Assembly (NCBI GenBank): GCA_021234155.1
Contig: JAJEKV010000023.1
Coordinates: 8,624,610-8,688,609, forward strand
Direction of reading: 5' to 3'
DNA: 64,000 bases
Source: Isoetes taiwanensis
Lineage: Eukaryota > Streptophyta > Lycopodiopsida > Isoetales > Isoetaceae
The position numbers and the translations under genes are program-made. The notes below the pieces were generated by a model that was not told the origin of the DNA, ran no database searches, and was given only the letters and a program-made list of their open reading frames with translations. Shown here piece after piece: positions 46,611 through 60,225 of the stretch (positions within the stretch are counted from its first letter, which is position 1; every line of letters begins with the position of its first letter).

Positions 46611-47395
46611 ATGCAATAAAGGAATCTACTTCTTGCCTGCATAAGCGTAGACCTTCACAACGTAAGTGCCTATACAAACTCATAGTTATTCATGAACTCC
46701 AAAATGTTAGTTAAAACCTCCTCATTGAAGGTATGGCATATGCCTATTCCATATAGCTTCTAAATTTGTTTTATAAGCAGTCTCGAATGCCCTTGAAATA
46801 GCCATAGACATTTTCTCCTCAGTACAGGCATAACGGATAGCCTCTTTCAATTGTACCCCAGCACTCTCATGTCTAAAATGGAGAATGACTATCCTTTTTA
46901 AACAAAAAAAGCTTTGTCTAAGTTTGTTGTTTCAAACAATGCAAATGGTTTCCCTTGATTGTTCTATGAAAACTCTATTTCCATGGTATTTGAAAGTCGA
47001 GTGGCAGGTTTTAAAGCCAAAGAGAAGTCTGAGTTGCCTCAAGGCATGTATAAATGGAGGCAATCTCAGAACTAAGAAGGATATGCTATCTTCGTGTTGC
47101 TCATATAAGCTTGTTGAGGAATCTACGACAAAAACTCAAAGGTATCTACAGTTCACCATGCTCTAAGTTGGCTTCACCGATATATTTCAGTAAGTGCATG
47201 CAAAAAGACATCTCTGGGCAACAAAAAAATGGCAGCTCCTTCCCGAGTAAGCCCAAATTGGTGAGAAAGAGCAAACTAGAGAAGGAAGATTGCAAATCCG
47301 ACGGACAATAGTTTTTTTGCAAAAAAACAAAGGCATTTGATCGTCTAGAATCTTCATTGGAAACCTAATGGATGATTCGTGGAGGGTTACGAAAC

Positions 47396-47474
47396 CATGC
47401 ATGCATGCATGCATGCGAAAAGTCTACTATGCATGCATGCCACGTCCATAATGCATTGGAAACAAGATATATAG
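47396..47474 (+). promoter_or_regulatory. RY/ACGT/TATA promoter of PLAT copy M
   Basis: CATGCATG repeats at 47396-47416 and 47430-47440, CCACGTCC at 47440-47447 and a TATATAG box at 47467-47474. The ATG at 47514 follows after about 40 bases, so the leader is very short. An in-frame upstream ATG at 47475 directly follows the TATA box and should not be in the transcript. Confidence 0.7.
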
Positions 47475-47513
47475 ATGCAACCAATGCTTGATTTGCATCA
47501 TCTTGGGAGAAAC

Positions 47514-48208
47514 ATGGCATTGTTAACATTATCTGGTAGTAGCATAATGATGCTCTTGATGATGTTGTTTGCTTCATCTGCTGCGCAAAGATCAACCAAA
47601 GAAGATCATATTGTTATGCCGACTACGGCGAACGAGAAGATTGAGGTAAATAGCCATTGTCTTTCATTTCATGTAGCACCAGCATCATCAGGTAAAAATT
47701 CTTCACAAAAAAGATATGGGCAATTGATCTCTTATATTTTATGCTCTTTTGTTCTATTTTTCTATTTCTGATGCTGCATCACATGCTTCAAGATTTTTCA
47801 CTCTGGCCTGCCTAACAGACACAGGGAAAAGGGGATTGCACAATCGAGATAAAAATAGCAACAGGGGATAAAGGCACTGATGGCGAAGTCGGTGTGCGAG
47901 TGTATGATGGGCAGTCTTCTTTTCTAGACTTCCCAAGCCTTGACAACCCTGGTGTTGATGATTTTGAGGCTTTGCATATCGATACTTTCACATTCCAAAA
48001 CCAGCCCTGTTTCAAAAACGTTTGCGCTGCTAAAGTTAGATACTCCTCAAGCTCGCCTTGGTCTTTTGAGAGCGCTGGTGTTAAAGTGAAAGATTCTAAT
48101 GGTGCTGTCGTATCAGAGTCCTTTGGTGTCTATGGAAAAGCTCTTACTAGTAACTCAATTGTGTATCCGTACTTGGACAACGTAGCAATTGTGGGAAGCT
48201 GTGCCTAA
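47514..48208 (+). CDS. secreted PLAT/ATS3-like protein, copy M
   Basis: Exons 47514-47691 and 47832-48208 encode 184 residues with signal peptide and complete PLAT-like domain (TSNSIVYPYL type). It lacks the 10-bp deletion of J to L and the retroposed block, so it resembles copy E of the left array. The ATG context is AAACATGG. This is the only fully intact plus-strand copy. Confidence 0.8.
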
Positions 48209-48286
48209 TTACAATGTAAGATGATGAATGTTTACATTCTATTGCAGCAAATAAGTTTTGTATATTCATCATAGTATGTATATGAT

Positions 48287-48292
48287 AATAAA
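48287..48292 (+). terminator. poly(A) signal of PLAT copy M
   Basis: AATAAA lies 79 bp after the stop codon, in a conserved AT-rich 3' flank found after every copy (reverse orientation in the left array). Confidence 0.5.
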
Positions 48293-49569
48293 TATCTAGT
48301 GCAGATGTATTAAACATGATTTTGTGTTGTTTTACATTTTACTTTTGAGTTGCTCTTGTAAATCAATATAGAGCATAGGAGATAGTCTTGGGCCCCAAAC
48401 ATGGGAACACAAAGTTCATTTTCTTTGATTTTGATATTTCTATTTGACAGAGTTTTCATTCACAGTGTTGTGGTCGTTCTGTAGAAATTATCACTGTGTA
48501 GAAATTGTAATGCAAGATATTGGGATGTCTGACAAATGATTGTGTCCCAGCGTCCTCGGTGATGAGCTAGGAAGTGCATATGCCCTCAAGAAGCTCGTTG
48601 AAAGAATACATAAGCACTTTTTATTCATCATCCGAAGTAAAGAAATCATTCCATGCAATAAAGGAATCTACTTCTTGCCTGCATAAGCGTAGACCTTCAC
48701 AACGTAAGTGCCTATACAAACTCATAGTTATTCATGAACTCCAAAATGTTAGTTAAAACCTCCTCATTGAAGGTATGGCATATGCCTATTCCATATAGCT
48801 TCTAAATTTGTTTTATAAGCAGTCTTGAATGCCCTTGAAATAGCCATAGACCTTTTCTCCTCAGTATAGGCATAACGGATAGCCTCTTTCAATTGTAGCC
48901 CAGCACTCTCATGTCTAAAATGGAGAATGACTATCCTTTTTAAACAAAAAAAGCTTTGTCTAAGTTTCTTGTTTCAAACAATGCAAATGGTTTCCCTTGA
49001 TTGTTCTATGAAAACTCTATTTCCATGGTATTTGAAAGTCGAGTGGCAGTTTTTAAAGCCAAAGAGAAGTCTGAGTTGCCTCAAGGCATGTATAAATGGA
49101 GGCAATCTCAGAACTAAGAAGGATATGCTATCTTCGTGTTGCTCATATAAGCTTGTTGAGGAATCTACGACAAAAACTCAAAGGTATCTACAGTTCACCA
49201 TGCTCTAAGTTGGCTTCACCGATATATTTCAGTAAGTGCATGCAAAAAGACATCTCTGGGCAACAAAAAAATGGCAGCTCCTTCCGGAAGTAAGCCCAAA
49301 TTGGTGAGAAAGAGAAACTAGAGAAGGAAGATTGCAAATCCGACGGACAATAGTTTTTTGCAAAAAAACAAAAGGCATTTGATCGTCTAGAATCTTCATT
49401 GGAAACCTAATGGATGATTAGAGATAAAGTGATAAATATGGAGGGTTTCTGAAACCATGCATGCATGCATGCGAAAAAGTCTACTATGCATGCATGCCCG
49501 TCCATAATGCATTGGAAACAAGATATATAGATGCAACCAATGCTTGATTTGCATCATCTTGGGAGAAAC

Positions 49570-50261
49570 ATGGCATTGTTAACATTATCGGTAGTAGCAT
49601 AATGATGCTCTTGATGATGTTGTTTGCTTCATCATCTCGCGGCGCAAAGATCAACCAAAGAAGATCATATTGTTATGCCGACTACGTGACGAGAAGATTG
49701 AGGTAAATAGCCATTGTCTTTCATTTCATGTAGCACCCGGCATCATCGGTAAAATTCTTCACAAAAAGATATGGGCAATTGATCTCTTATATTTTATGCT
49801 CTTTTGTTCTATTTTTCTATTTCTTATTTGCATCACATGCTTCAAGATTTTTCACTCGGCACGCCCTAACAGACACAGGGAAAAGGGGATTGCACAATCG
49901 AGATAAAAATAGCAACAGGGGATAAAGGCACTGATGGCGAAGTCGGTGTGCGAGTGTATGATGGGCAGTCTTCTTTTCTAGACTTCCCAAGCCTTGACAA
50001 CCCTGGTGTTGATGATTTTGAGGCTTTGCATATCGATACTTTCACATTCCAAAACCAGCCCTGTTTCAAAAGCGTTTCTTATTTGCTAAAGTTAGATACT
50101 CCTCAAGCTCGCCTTGGTCTTTTGAAGCGGTGTTAAAGTGAAAGATTCTAATGGTCTTTGTCGTATCAGAGTCCTTTGGTGTCTATGGAAAAGCTCTTAC
50201 TAGTAACTCAATTGTGTATCCGTACTTGGACAACGTAGCAATTGTGGGAAGCTGTGCCTAA
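49570..50261 (+). pseudogene. PLAT copy N, several frameshifts
   Basis: Same structure as M, but exon 1 has a one-base loss (TATCTGG has become TATCGG) and insertions at the signal-peptide end, and exon 2 has changes at 50070-50160 that break the frame. Most lesions sit on CAG/CTG triplets. Confidence 0.6.
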
Positions 50262-51646
50262 TTACAATGTAAGATGATGAATGTTTACATTCTATTGCAG
50301 CAAATAAGTTTTGTATATTCATCATAGTATGTATATGATAATAAATATCTAGTGCAGATGTATTAAACATGGCGCTGATGTATTTTGTAGCATAAGATGA
50401 GATAATTTTGTGTTGTTTTACATTTTACTTTTGAGTTGCTCTTGTAAATCAATATAGAGCATAGGAGATAGTCTTGGGCCCCAAACATGGGAACACAAAG
50501 TTCATTTTCTTGATTCGATATTTCTATTTGTGAGTTTTCATTCACAGTGTTGTGGTCGTTCTGTAGAAATTATCACTGTGTAGAAATTGTAATGCAAGAT
50601 ATTGGGATGTCTGACAAATGATTGTGTCCCAGCGTCCTCGGTGATGAGCTAGGAAGTGCATATGCCCTCAAGAAGCTCGTTGAAAGAATACATAAGCACT
50701 TTTTATTCATCATCCGAAGTAAAGAAATCATTCCATGCAATAAAGGAATCTACTTCTTGCCTGCATAAGCGTAGACCTTCACAACGTAAGTGCCTATACA
50801 AACTCATAGTTATTCATGAACTCCAAAATGTTAGTTAAAACCTCCTCATTGAAGGTATGGCATATGCCTATTCCATATAGCTTCTAAATTTGTTTTATAA
50901 AAAGGTCTTGAATGCCCTTGAAATAGCCATAGACCTTTTCTCCTCAGTACAGGCATAACGGATAGCCTCTTTCAATTGTAGCCCAGCACTCTCATGTCTA
51001 AAATGGAGAATGACTATCCTTTTTAAACAAAAGAAGCTTTGTCTAAGTTTGTTGTTTCAAACAATGCAAATGGTTTCCCTTGATTGTTCTATGAAAACTC
51101 TATTTCCATGGTATTTGAAAGTCGAAAGTGGGGGTTTTAAAGCCAAAGAGAAGTCTAAGTTGCCTCAAAGCATGTATAAATGGAGGCAATCTCGGAACTA
51201 AGAAGGATATGCTATCTTCGTGTTGCTCATATAAGCTTGTTGAGGAATCTCGACAAAAACTCAAAGGTATCTGAGTTCACCATGCTCTAAGTTGGCTTCA
51301 CCGATATATTTCGGTAAGTGCATGCAAAAAGACATCTACGGGCAACAAAAAATGGCAGCTCCTTCCCGAGTAAGCCCAAATTGGTGAGAAAAGAGCAAAC
51401 TAGAGAAGGAAGATTGCAAATCCAACGGACAATAGTTTTTGCAAAAAACAAAGGCATTTGATCGTCTAGAATCTTCATTGGAAACCTAATGGATGATTAG
51501 AGATAAAGTGATAAATATGGAGGGTTCTGAAACCATGCATGCATGCATGCGAAAAGTCTACTATGCATGCATGCCCGTCCATAATGCATTGGAAACAAGA
51601 TATATAGATGCAACCAATGCTTGATTTGCATCATCTTGGGAGAAAC

Positions 51647-52342
51647 ATGGCATTGTTAACATTATCTGGTAGTAGCATAATGATGCTCTTGATGATGTTG
51701 TTTGCTTCATCTGCTGCGCAAAGATCAACCAAAGAAGATCATATTGTTATGCCGACTACGGCGAACGAGAAGATTGAGGTAAATAGCCATTGTCTTTCAT
51801 TTCATGTAGCACCAGCATCATCAGGTAAAAATTCTTCACAAAAAAGATATGGGCAATTGATCTCTTATATTTTATGCTCTTTTGTTCTATTTTTCTATTT
51901 CTTATGCTGCATCACATGCTTCAAGATTTTTCACTCGGCACGCCCTAACGGACCACGGGGAAAAGGGGATTACTGTCGAGATAAAAATAGCAACAGGGGG
52001 GATAAAGGCGCGATGGCAAAGTCGGTGTCGCGAGTGTATGATGGGCAGTCTTCTTTTCTAGACTTCCCAAGCCTTGACAACCCTGGTGTTGATGATTTTG
52101 AGGCTTTGCATATCGATACTTTCACATTCCAAAACCAGCCCTGTTTCAAAAACGTTTGCGCTGCTAAAGTTAGATACTCCTCAAGCTCGCCTTGGTCTTT
52201 TGAGAGCGCTGGTGTTAAAGTGAAAGATTCTAATGGTCTTTGTCGTGTCGAGTCCTTTGGTGTCTATGGAAAAGCTCTTACTAGTAACTCAATTGTGTAT
52301 CCGTACTTGGACAACGTAGCAATTGTGGGAAGCTGTGCCTAA
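51647..52342 (+). pseudogene. PLAT copy O, altered intron and domain start
   Basis: Exon 1 is intact, and from VYDGQSSF the domain is nearly intact. Between 51,940 and 52,030 the intron end and domain start carry several small indels, including loss of the Cys codon region. The frame happens to be open through the intron. The change GTGCTGTCGTATCAG to GTCTTTGTCGTGTCG near 52,235 alters the VVVSES segment. Confidence 0.6.
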
Positions 52343-53736
52343 TTACAATGTAAGATGATGAATGTTTACATTCTATTGCAGCAAATAAGTTTTGTATATT
52401 CATCATAGTATGTATATGATAATAAATATCTAGTCTTGGATGTATTAAACATGGCGCTGATGTATTTTGTAGCATAAGATGAGATAATTTTGTGTTGTTT
52501 TACATTTTACTTTTGAGTTGCTCTTGTAAATCAATATAGAGCATAGGAGATAGTCTTGGGCCCCAAACATGGGAACACAAAGTTCATTTTCTTGATTAGA
52601 TATTTCTATTTTGTGAGTTTTCATTCACGGTGTTTGTGGTGGATTACGTAGAAATTATCACTGTGTAGAAATTGTAATGCAAGATATTAGGATGTCTGAC
52701 AAATGATTGTGTCCCAGCGTCCTCGGTGATGAGCTAGGAAGTGCATATGCCCTCAAGAAGCTCGTTGAAAGAATACATAAGCACTTTTTATTCATCATCC
52801 GAAGTAAAGAAATCATTCCATGCAATAAAGGAATATTCTTTCCTGCATAAGCGTAGACCTTCACAACGTAAGTGCCTATACAAACTCATAGTTATTCATG
52901 AACTCCAAAATGTTAGTTAAAACCTCCTCATTGAAGGTATGGCATATGCCTATTCCATATAGCTTCTAAATTTGTTTTATAAGCAGTCTCGAATGCCCTT
53001 GAAATAGCCATAGACCTTTTCTCCTCAGTACAGGCATAACGGATAGCCTCTTTCAATTGTAGCCCAGCACTCTCATGTCTAAAATGGAGAATGACTATCC
53101 TTTTTAAACAAAAGAAGCTTTGTCTAAGTTTGTTGTTTCAAACAATGCAAATGGTTTCCCTTGATTGTTCTATGAAAACTCTATTTCCATGGTATTTGAA
53201 AGTCGAGTGGCAGGTTTTAAAGCCAAAGAGAGTTTTAAAGCCAAAGAGAAGTCTGAGTTGCCTCAAAGCATGTATAAATGGAGGCAATCTCAGAACTAAG
53301 AAGGATATGCTATCTTCGTGTTGCTCATATAAGCTTGTTGAGGAATCTACGACAAAAACTCAAAGGTATCTACAGTTCACCATGCTCTAAGTTGGCTTCA
53401 CCGATATATTTCAGTAAGTGCATGCAAAAAGACATCTCTGGGCAACAAAAAAATGGCAGCTCCTTCCCGAGTAAGCCCAAATTGGTGAGAAAGAGCAAAC
53501 TAGAGAAGGAAGATTGCAAATCCGACGGACAATAGTTTTTTTGCAAAAAAACAAAGGCATTTGATCGTCTAGAATCTTCATTGGAAACCTAATGGACGAT
53601 TAGAGATAAAGTGATAAATATGGAGGGTTACGAAACCATGCATGCATGCATGCGAAAAGTCTACTATGCATGCATGCATTGGAAACAAGATATATAGATG
53701 CAACCAATGCTTGATTTGCATCATCTTGGGAGAAAC

Positions 53737-54519
53737 ATGGCACTGTTAACATTATCTGGTAGTAGCATAATGATGCTCTTGATGATGTTGTTTGCTTCAT
53801 CTGATGCGCAAAGATCAACCAAAGAAGATCATATTGTTATGCCGACTACGGCGAACGAGAAGATTGAGGTAAATAGCCATTGTCTTTCATTTCATGTAGC
53901 ACCAGCATCATCAGGTAAAAATTCTTCACAAAAGATATAGGCGAGGTGATCTCTTATATTTTATGCTCTTTTGTTCTATTTTTCTATTTCTTATGCTGCA
54001 TCACATGCTAAGATTTTTCACTCTGGCCTGCCTAACGGAACCGCGAGGAAAATGTATATTTTTATGCTCTTTTGTTCTATTTTTTCTATTTCTTATCTTT
54101 GCATCACATGCTTCAAGATTTTCACTCTGGCACGCCTAGCGGAACCGAGGAAAAGAGTTACTGTCGAGATAAAATAACGAGGGGATAAAGGCGATGGCAA
54201 AGTCGATTGTCTTGTGAGTGTGATGGGCGATCTTCTTTTCTAGACTTCCCAAGCCTTGACAACCACGAAGTGATGATTTTGAGCTTGCATATCGATACTT
54301 TCCACATTCCAAAACCAATACATTTCAGCGTTTCTTGGCGCTAAGTTAGACTACTCCTCAAGCTTCGCTAGCAGTCTTTTTGAGCTGGTGTTAAAGTGAA
54401 AGATTCTAATAGTCTTTGTCGTGTCGAGGAGTCCTTTGGTAATGCAATGGAAAAATGTACTAACAATTGTGTATCCGTGCTGCGGACAAGCGTAGCAATT
54501 GTGGGAGATTTGTGCCTAA
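53737..54519 (+). pseudogene. PLAT copy P, intron duplication and many indels
   Basis: Exon 1 is intact to about 53,930. The intron contains a duplicated segment of about 100 bp (TTATGCTCTTTTGTTCTATT at about 53,960 and again at 54,061). Exon 2 (54,160-54,519) has an indel every 20-40 bp. Confidence 0.6.
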
Positions 54520-55883
54520 TTACAATGTAAAGATGATGAATGTTTACATTCTATTGCGAAGTTTTTGTATATTCATCACCGTATGTATACTGATAATAAA
54601 TATCTGAAAATGCGAATGTATTAAACATGGCCCGATGTATTTGTAGCATAAGATGAGATAATTTTGTGTTGTTTACATTTTACTTTTGAGTTGCTCTTGT
54701 AAATCAATATAGAGCATAGGAGGAGATAGTCTTGGGCCCCAAACATGGGAACACAAGAGTTCATTTTCTTGATTAGATATTTCTGTTGTGAGGTTTCCAT
54801 TCCTGCGATGTTGTGAAGTTTATTTACGTAGAAATTATCAACGTAGTAGAAATTATGAAAATGCAAAGATGTTAGGATGTGGGCAAATGATTGTGTCGGC
54901 GTCCTCGGTGATGAGCTAGGAAGTGCATAATATGCCCTCAGAAGCTCGTTGAAGAATACATAAGCACTTTTTATTTCATCCAGAGAGTAAAGAAATCATT
55001 CCATGCAATAAAGGAATCTACTTCTTGCACGCAAAAAGCGTGAACCTTCTAGCGTGGGTATATACAAACTCATAGTTATTCATGAACTCCAAAATGTTAG
55101 TTAAAACCTCCTCATTGAAGGTATGGCATATGCCTATTCCATACTTAGAATTTGTTTTGCTCATGATCACCGAATACCCTTAGATACGTATGCCCACAGA
55201 ACATATGAACAAAACATAACGGATAGCCTCTTTCAATTGTAGCCCGGCCTCTCATGTCTAAAATGGAAGTAATGACTATCCTTTTTAAACAAAAAGCTTT
55301 TATGCAAGTTTGTTGTTTCAAACAATGCAAATGGTTTCCCTTGATTGTTCTATGAAACTCTATTCCATGGTATTTGAAAGTCAATTGGCGAGGATTTTAA
55401 AAGCCAAAGAGAGTAAATTGCCTCAAGGCATGTATAAATGGAGCAATCTAGAACTAAGAAGGATATGCTATCTTCGTGTTGCTCATATAAAGCTTGTTGA
55501 GGAATCACGACTAGCAAAAACTCAAAGGTATCTGTTCACCATGCTCTAAGTTGGCTTCGATATTTTAGGTAAGTGCGTACAAAAGGGCATCTGGGCAACA
55601 AAAATGGCGGCTCCTTTGAGGTAAGCCCAAATTGGTGAGAAAAAGAGGCAAAACTAGAAGGAAGATTACCATCCAAGCCGGACAATAGTTTTTGCAAAAA
55701 ACAAAAAGGCATTTGATAGATCTAGTAATGGATGATTCGAGATAAAGTGATAAATATGGAGGATTCTGAAACCATGCATGCATGCATCACGAAAAGTCTA
55801 CTATGCATGCATGCCGTCCATAATGCATTGGAAACAAGATATATAGTGCAACCAATTAGCGGTTGCATCATCTTGGGAGAAAC

Positions 55884-56557
55884 ATGGCATTATTTAACCT
55901 CGGTAGTAGCATAATGATTATGTACTGATGATGTTGTTTCTTCTAACTGCATAAAGATCAACAAAAGAAGATCATATTGTTATGCGACTAAGTAGAGCGA
56001 GAAGATTAAGGAGTAAATAGCCATTGTCTTTCATTTCATGTAGCCTTAGCATCATCGGGTAAAATTCTTCACAAAAAAGATATGGGCAATTGATCTCTTA
56101 TATTTTATGCTCTTTTGTTCTATTTTTCTATTTCTTATGCTGCATCGCATGCTTCAAGATTTTCACTCTGGCACGCCCCTATGAACCACGGGGAAAAGGG
56201 GATTACTGTCGAGATAAAATAACGGGGATAAAAGGCGATGGCCCGAGTCGATTGTCGCGAGGAAGTGTATGATAAATGATCTTCTTTTCGACCACAGTGT
56301 TGATGATTTTGAGGCTTTACATATCGATACTTTCATTCCAAAACCAGCCATTTCAAAAAGCGTTTCTTGTTGCTAAAGTTAGATACTTTCGTCCTTCGCC
56401 TTGGTCTTTTGAGGCCGGGTGTTAAAATTGAAAGATTCTAATGGTGTTGTCGTGTCGAGTCCTTTTGGTGTCTATAAGGAAAGCTCTTATAGTAACTTCG
56501 GCATTGTATGTCCAGGTACTTGGACAACGTAGCAATTGTGGGAAGGCAAATGCCTAA
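55884..56557 (+). pseudogene. PLAT copy Q, heavily disrupted
   Basis: All gene parts are in order (ATG region, intron, domain, stop region), but indels and substitutions disrupt both exons. It is the last plus-strand copy before the second inversion junction. Confidence 0.6.
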
Positions 56558-56735
56558 TTACAATGTAAAGATGATGAATGTTTACATTCTATTACTTGTG
56601 AAATAAGTTTGTATATTCATCATAGTATATATGATAATAAATATCTAGATGCGGATGTATTAAACATGCGTGTATTTTGTAGCATAAGATGAGATAATTT
56701 TGTGTTGTTTTTACATTTTACTTTTGAGTTGCTCT

Positions 56736-56740
56736 TGGCT
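56736..56740. other. inversion junction 2
   Basis: The 3' flank of copy Q stops within GAGTTGCTCTT and joins exon 1 sequence in reverse orientation (GGCTGGTGCTAC). From here to 64,000 all units are on the minus strand. Confidence 0.7.
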
Positions 56741-56908
56741 GGTGCTACACATGAAATGAAAGACAATGGCTGGCCCTCAATCTTCTCATTAGAAGTAGTT
56801 GGCATAACAATATGATCTTCTTTGGTTGATCTTTCTTGCTTGGCGAGATGGAAGCAAACAACATCATCAAAATCGTATGCTACTACCGGATAATGTTAAC
56901 AATGCCAT
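56738..56908 (-). pseudogene. PLAT copy R, exon 1 only
   Basis: Exon 1 with damaged signal-peptide coding sequence; the intron and exon 2 are cut off by the inversion junction. Confidence 0.6.
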
Positions 56909-58246
56909 GTTTCTCCCAAGATGGTGATCAGTATTGGTTGCATCTATCTTATTTCAATGCATTATGGGCGTGGCATGCATGCATAGTAGACTTTACCAGC
57001 ATGCATGCATTACATGGTTTAAGTAACCCTCCATATTTATCCCTTTATCTCGAGAATCATCAGTAGGTTTCAATGAAGATTCACAGGCGATCAAATGCTT
57101 AGCACATTTTTTGCAAAAAACTATTGTCGTCGGTTGCAATCTTCCTTCTCCTAGTTTGTCTTTCTCACCAATTTGGGCTTACTTTCGGGGAAGGCTGCCA
57201 TTTTTGTTGCCCGAGAGATGTCTTTTTGCATGCACTTACTTGAAATATATCACGGTGAAACCAACTTAGAGCATGGTGGTAGATACCTTTGAGTTTGTCG
57301 TAGATTCCTCCAACGAAGCTTATATGAAGCGACGAAGATAGCATATCCTTCTTAGTTACGAGATTGCCTTCATTTATACATGCCTTGAGAACCTTCGGAC
57401 TTCTCTTTTGGCTTTAAAAACTTTGCCACTTTCGACTTTCAAATACCATGGAAATAGAGTTTTCGCCAAAATTTCAATCAAGGGAAACCATTTGCATTGT
57501 TTGGGGAAACAACAAACTTAGACAAAGCTTTTGTTTTAAAGGATAGTCATTCTCCATTTTAGACATGAGGTGATGGGCTACAATTGAAAGAGGCTATCAG
57601 TTATGCATCTTGAGGAGAAAAGGTCTATGGCTATTTCAAGGGCATTCGAGAATGCATATAAAACAGATTTAGAAGCTATATGGAATGGCATATGCCATAC
57701 CTTCAATAGGGAGGTTTTAACTAACATTTGCGTTCATGGAATAACTATGAGTTTGTATAGGCACTACGTTGTGAAGGTCATCTTGGCTATGGGGCTCTAA
57801 CTGCCGGATGATGAATAAAAGTGCTATGGATTCTTTCAACGAGCTTCTTGAGGGCATATACTTCTGGCTCATCATCGAGGGCAGCTAGGATACAATCATT
57901 TATCCGGGCATCGATATCTTGCATTACAATTTCTACGGTGATAATTTCGAGCGACCACAACTGCTTTGTGAATGGCTCACGTCAAAATGAAATGCCCGAG
58001 GAATCAGAAATGAACTGTGTTCCCATGTTTGGGGCCCTAAGACCTCTCCTATGCTCTATATTGATTCTGAGAACAACTCAAAGTAAAATGTAAAACAACA
58101 CAAAAATTATCTCATCTTATGCTACAAAATACATGGTAGCCGTGTTTAATACATGCACTAAGATATTTATTATCATATATATATGATGAATATACAAAAC
58201 TTATTTGCTGCAATAGAGATATGAAGCATTCATCATCTTACATTGT

Positions 58247-58899
58247 ATTGAGCCGCGGCTTCCCACAATTCGCCGTTGTCCAAGAATACGGATACTGGTG
58301 TGAGTTACTAGTAAATTCCATAGACACCAAAGGACTTTCGATGCGACATCACCATTAGAATCTTTCCTTTAACACGGCGCTCTCAAAGACCAGGCGGAAG
58401 CTTGAGGGAGTATCTAACTGGCAGAAATAGCGTTGAAGCGAGACTGGTTGGAATGTGAGAAAGTGTCGATATGCAAAAGCCTCAAAATCATCAACACCGG
58501 GGTGTCAAGGCTTGGGAGATCTAGAAAAGCGCCCATCATACACTCGCACCACCCACTTAGCCATCGATTGCCTTTATCCTGTTGCTATTTTTATCAATCC
58601 CCTTTTCCACGATAATGCGGTAGGCGGGGGCAGTGAAAAATCTTGAAATGATCACGACATAAGAAATAGAAAAATAGGCAAAACATAAAATATAAAGAAT
58701 CAATTGCCCGCATATCTTTTTGTGCGAATTTTACGATGATCTTTGGTGCTACATGAAATGAAGACAATGTTATTTACACATAAATCTTCGTTAATTCGTA
58801 ATTAGAAGCATAACAATATGATCAGTTGATCTTTAGCGCGAATGAAGCAAACATCATCCAAATCATTATGCTACTACCGGATAATGTTAACAATGCCAT
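58247..58899 (-). pseudogene. PLAT copy S, heavily disrupted
   Basis: Exon 2 (58,247 to about 58,610) and exon 1 (about 58,735-58,899) are recognisable by order and sequence but carry many indels, often at CAG/CTG positions (for example AAACAGGGCTGG has become AAGCGAGACTGG). Confidence 0.6.
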
Positions 58900-60225
58900 G
58901 TTTCTCCCAAAGATGAAGTGCAAATCAAGCATTAGTTTGCATCTATATATCTTGGCAATGCATTATGGGCGGTAGCATGCGGCGCGTAGACTTCGTATGC
59001 GTGCATGGCTGTCAACCCTCCATATTTATCCCCATCTGCAGTCTCAGGTTTCCAATGAAGATTCTAGGCGATCAAATGCCTTTGTTTTTGCAAAAAACTG
59101 TGTCGTCGGTTACAAATCTTCCTTCTCTGGATTTGCTCTTTCTCACCAATTTGGGCTTACTGGGAAGAATTTGCCATTTTGTTGCCGGGGATGTCTTTTT
59201 GCGTACTTCGAAATATGTCCGGTGAAGCCAACAGAGCATAGTGGCTGTAGATACCTTTGAGTTTTGTAGTAGATTCCTCGGCAAGCTTATATGAGCAACC
59301 GCAGTCGCATATCCTTCTTAGTTACGAGATTGCCTCCATTGCCATGCTGAGGCAGCGGACTTCTCTTTGGCACAAAACACGCCCACTTTCGACTTTCAAA
59401 TACCATGGAAATAGAGTTTTCATAGGGTAGTAAGGAAACCATTTGCATTGTTGAAACAACAAACTTAGACAAAGCTTTTTGTTTAAAAGGATAAGTCTCC
59501 ATTTTAGACATGAGAGTCTTTACAGGCTACAATTGAAAGAGGCTATCAGATTATGCACGTAGTGAGGAGAAAAGGGCTGTAATATTTCAAGGGCATTGGT
59601 ACTTATAAAACAAATTTAGAAGCTATATGGAATAGGCATATGCCATACCTTCAATGAGGAGGTTTTAACTAACATTTTGGAGTTCATGAATAAGCTATGA
59701 GTTTGTATAGGCACTTCGTTGTGAAGGTCTGCGGCTTATCTTGAGCCCGAAGTATATTCCTTTTATTGCATGGAATAGTTTCTTTACTTGGATGATGAAT
59801 AAAAGTGCTTATGTATTCTTTCCATGAGCTTCTTGAGGGCATATGCACTTCCTAGCTCATCGCAGAGAATGGGACACAATCATTTGTGAGACATCCCAAT
59901 ATCTTGCATTACAATTTCTACGATTGATAATTTCCTCTGAGCGACCACAACAACGTGAGATAGCTCGTAAATAGAAATATAGTCCGAAAATAAACTTTGT
60001 GTTTCCATGTTTGGGAGACCCAGGGCTATCTCTATGCTCTATATTGATTTACAAAGGCAACTCAAAGTAAAATCTAAAACAACACAAAATTATCTCATCT
60101 TATGCTACAAAATACATCGGTATACATGTTTAATACATGCGCTAGATATTTATTATCATATACATCTTATGATGAATATACAAAACTTATTTGCTGCAAT
60201 AGAATGTAAGCATTCATCATCTTAC

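Larger units (their letters stand above)
29391..56737 (+). repeat. tandem array of PLAT-gene units, plus orientation
   Basis: Same unit as the left array in reverse. J to K and K to L are about 4.0 kb apart because each unit carries a retroposed coiled-coil block. From M on, the period returns to about 2.06-2.1 kb (ATGs at 47514, 49570, 51647, 53737, 55884). A 7.84-kb retroelement interrupts the L unit. Small indels accumulate from about 49 kb rightwards. Confidence 0.9.

Noticed and set aside
47475-47513. Upstream in-frame ATG giving MQPMLDLHHLGRN before MALLTL
   Set aside because: It lies directly after the TATATAG box, upstream of any likely transcription start, and would put a polar stretch before the signal peptide.
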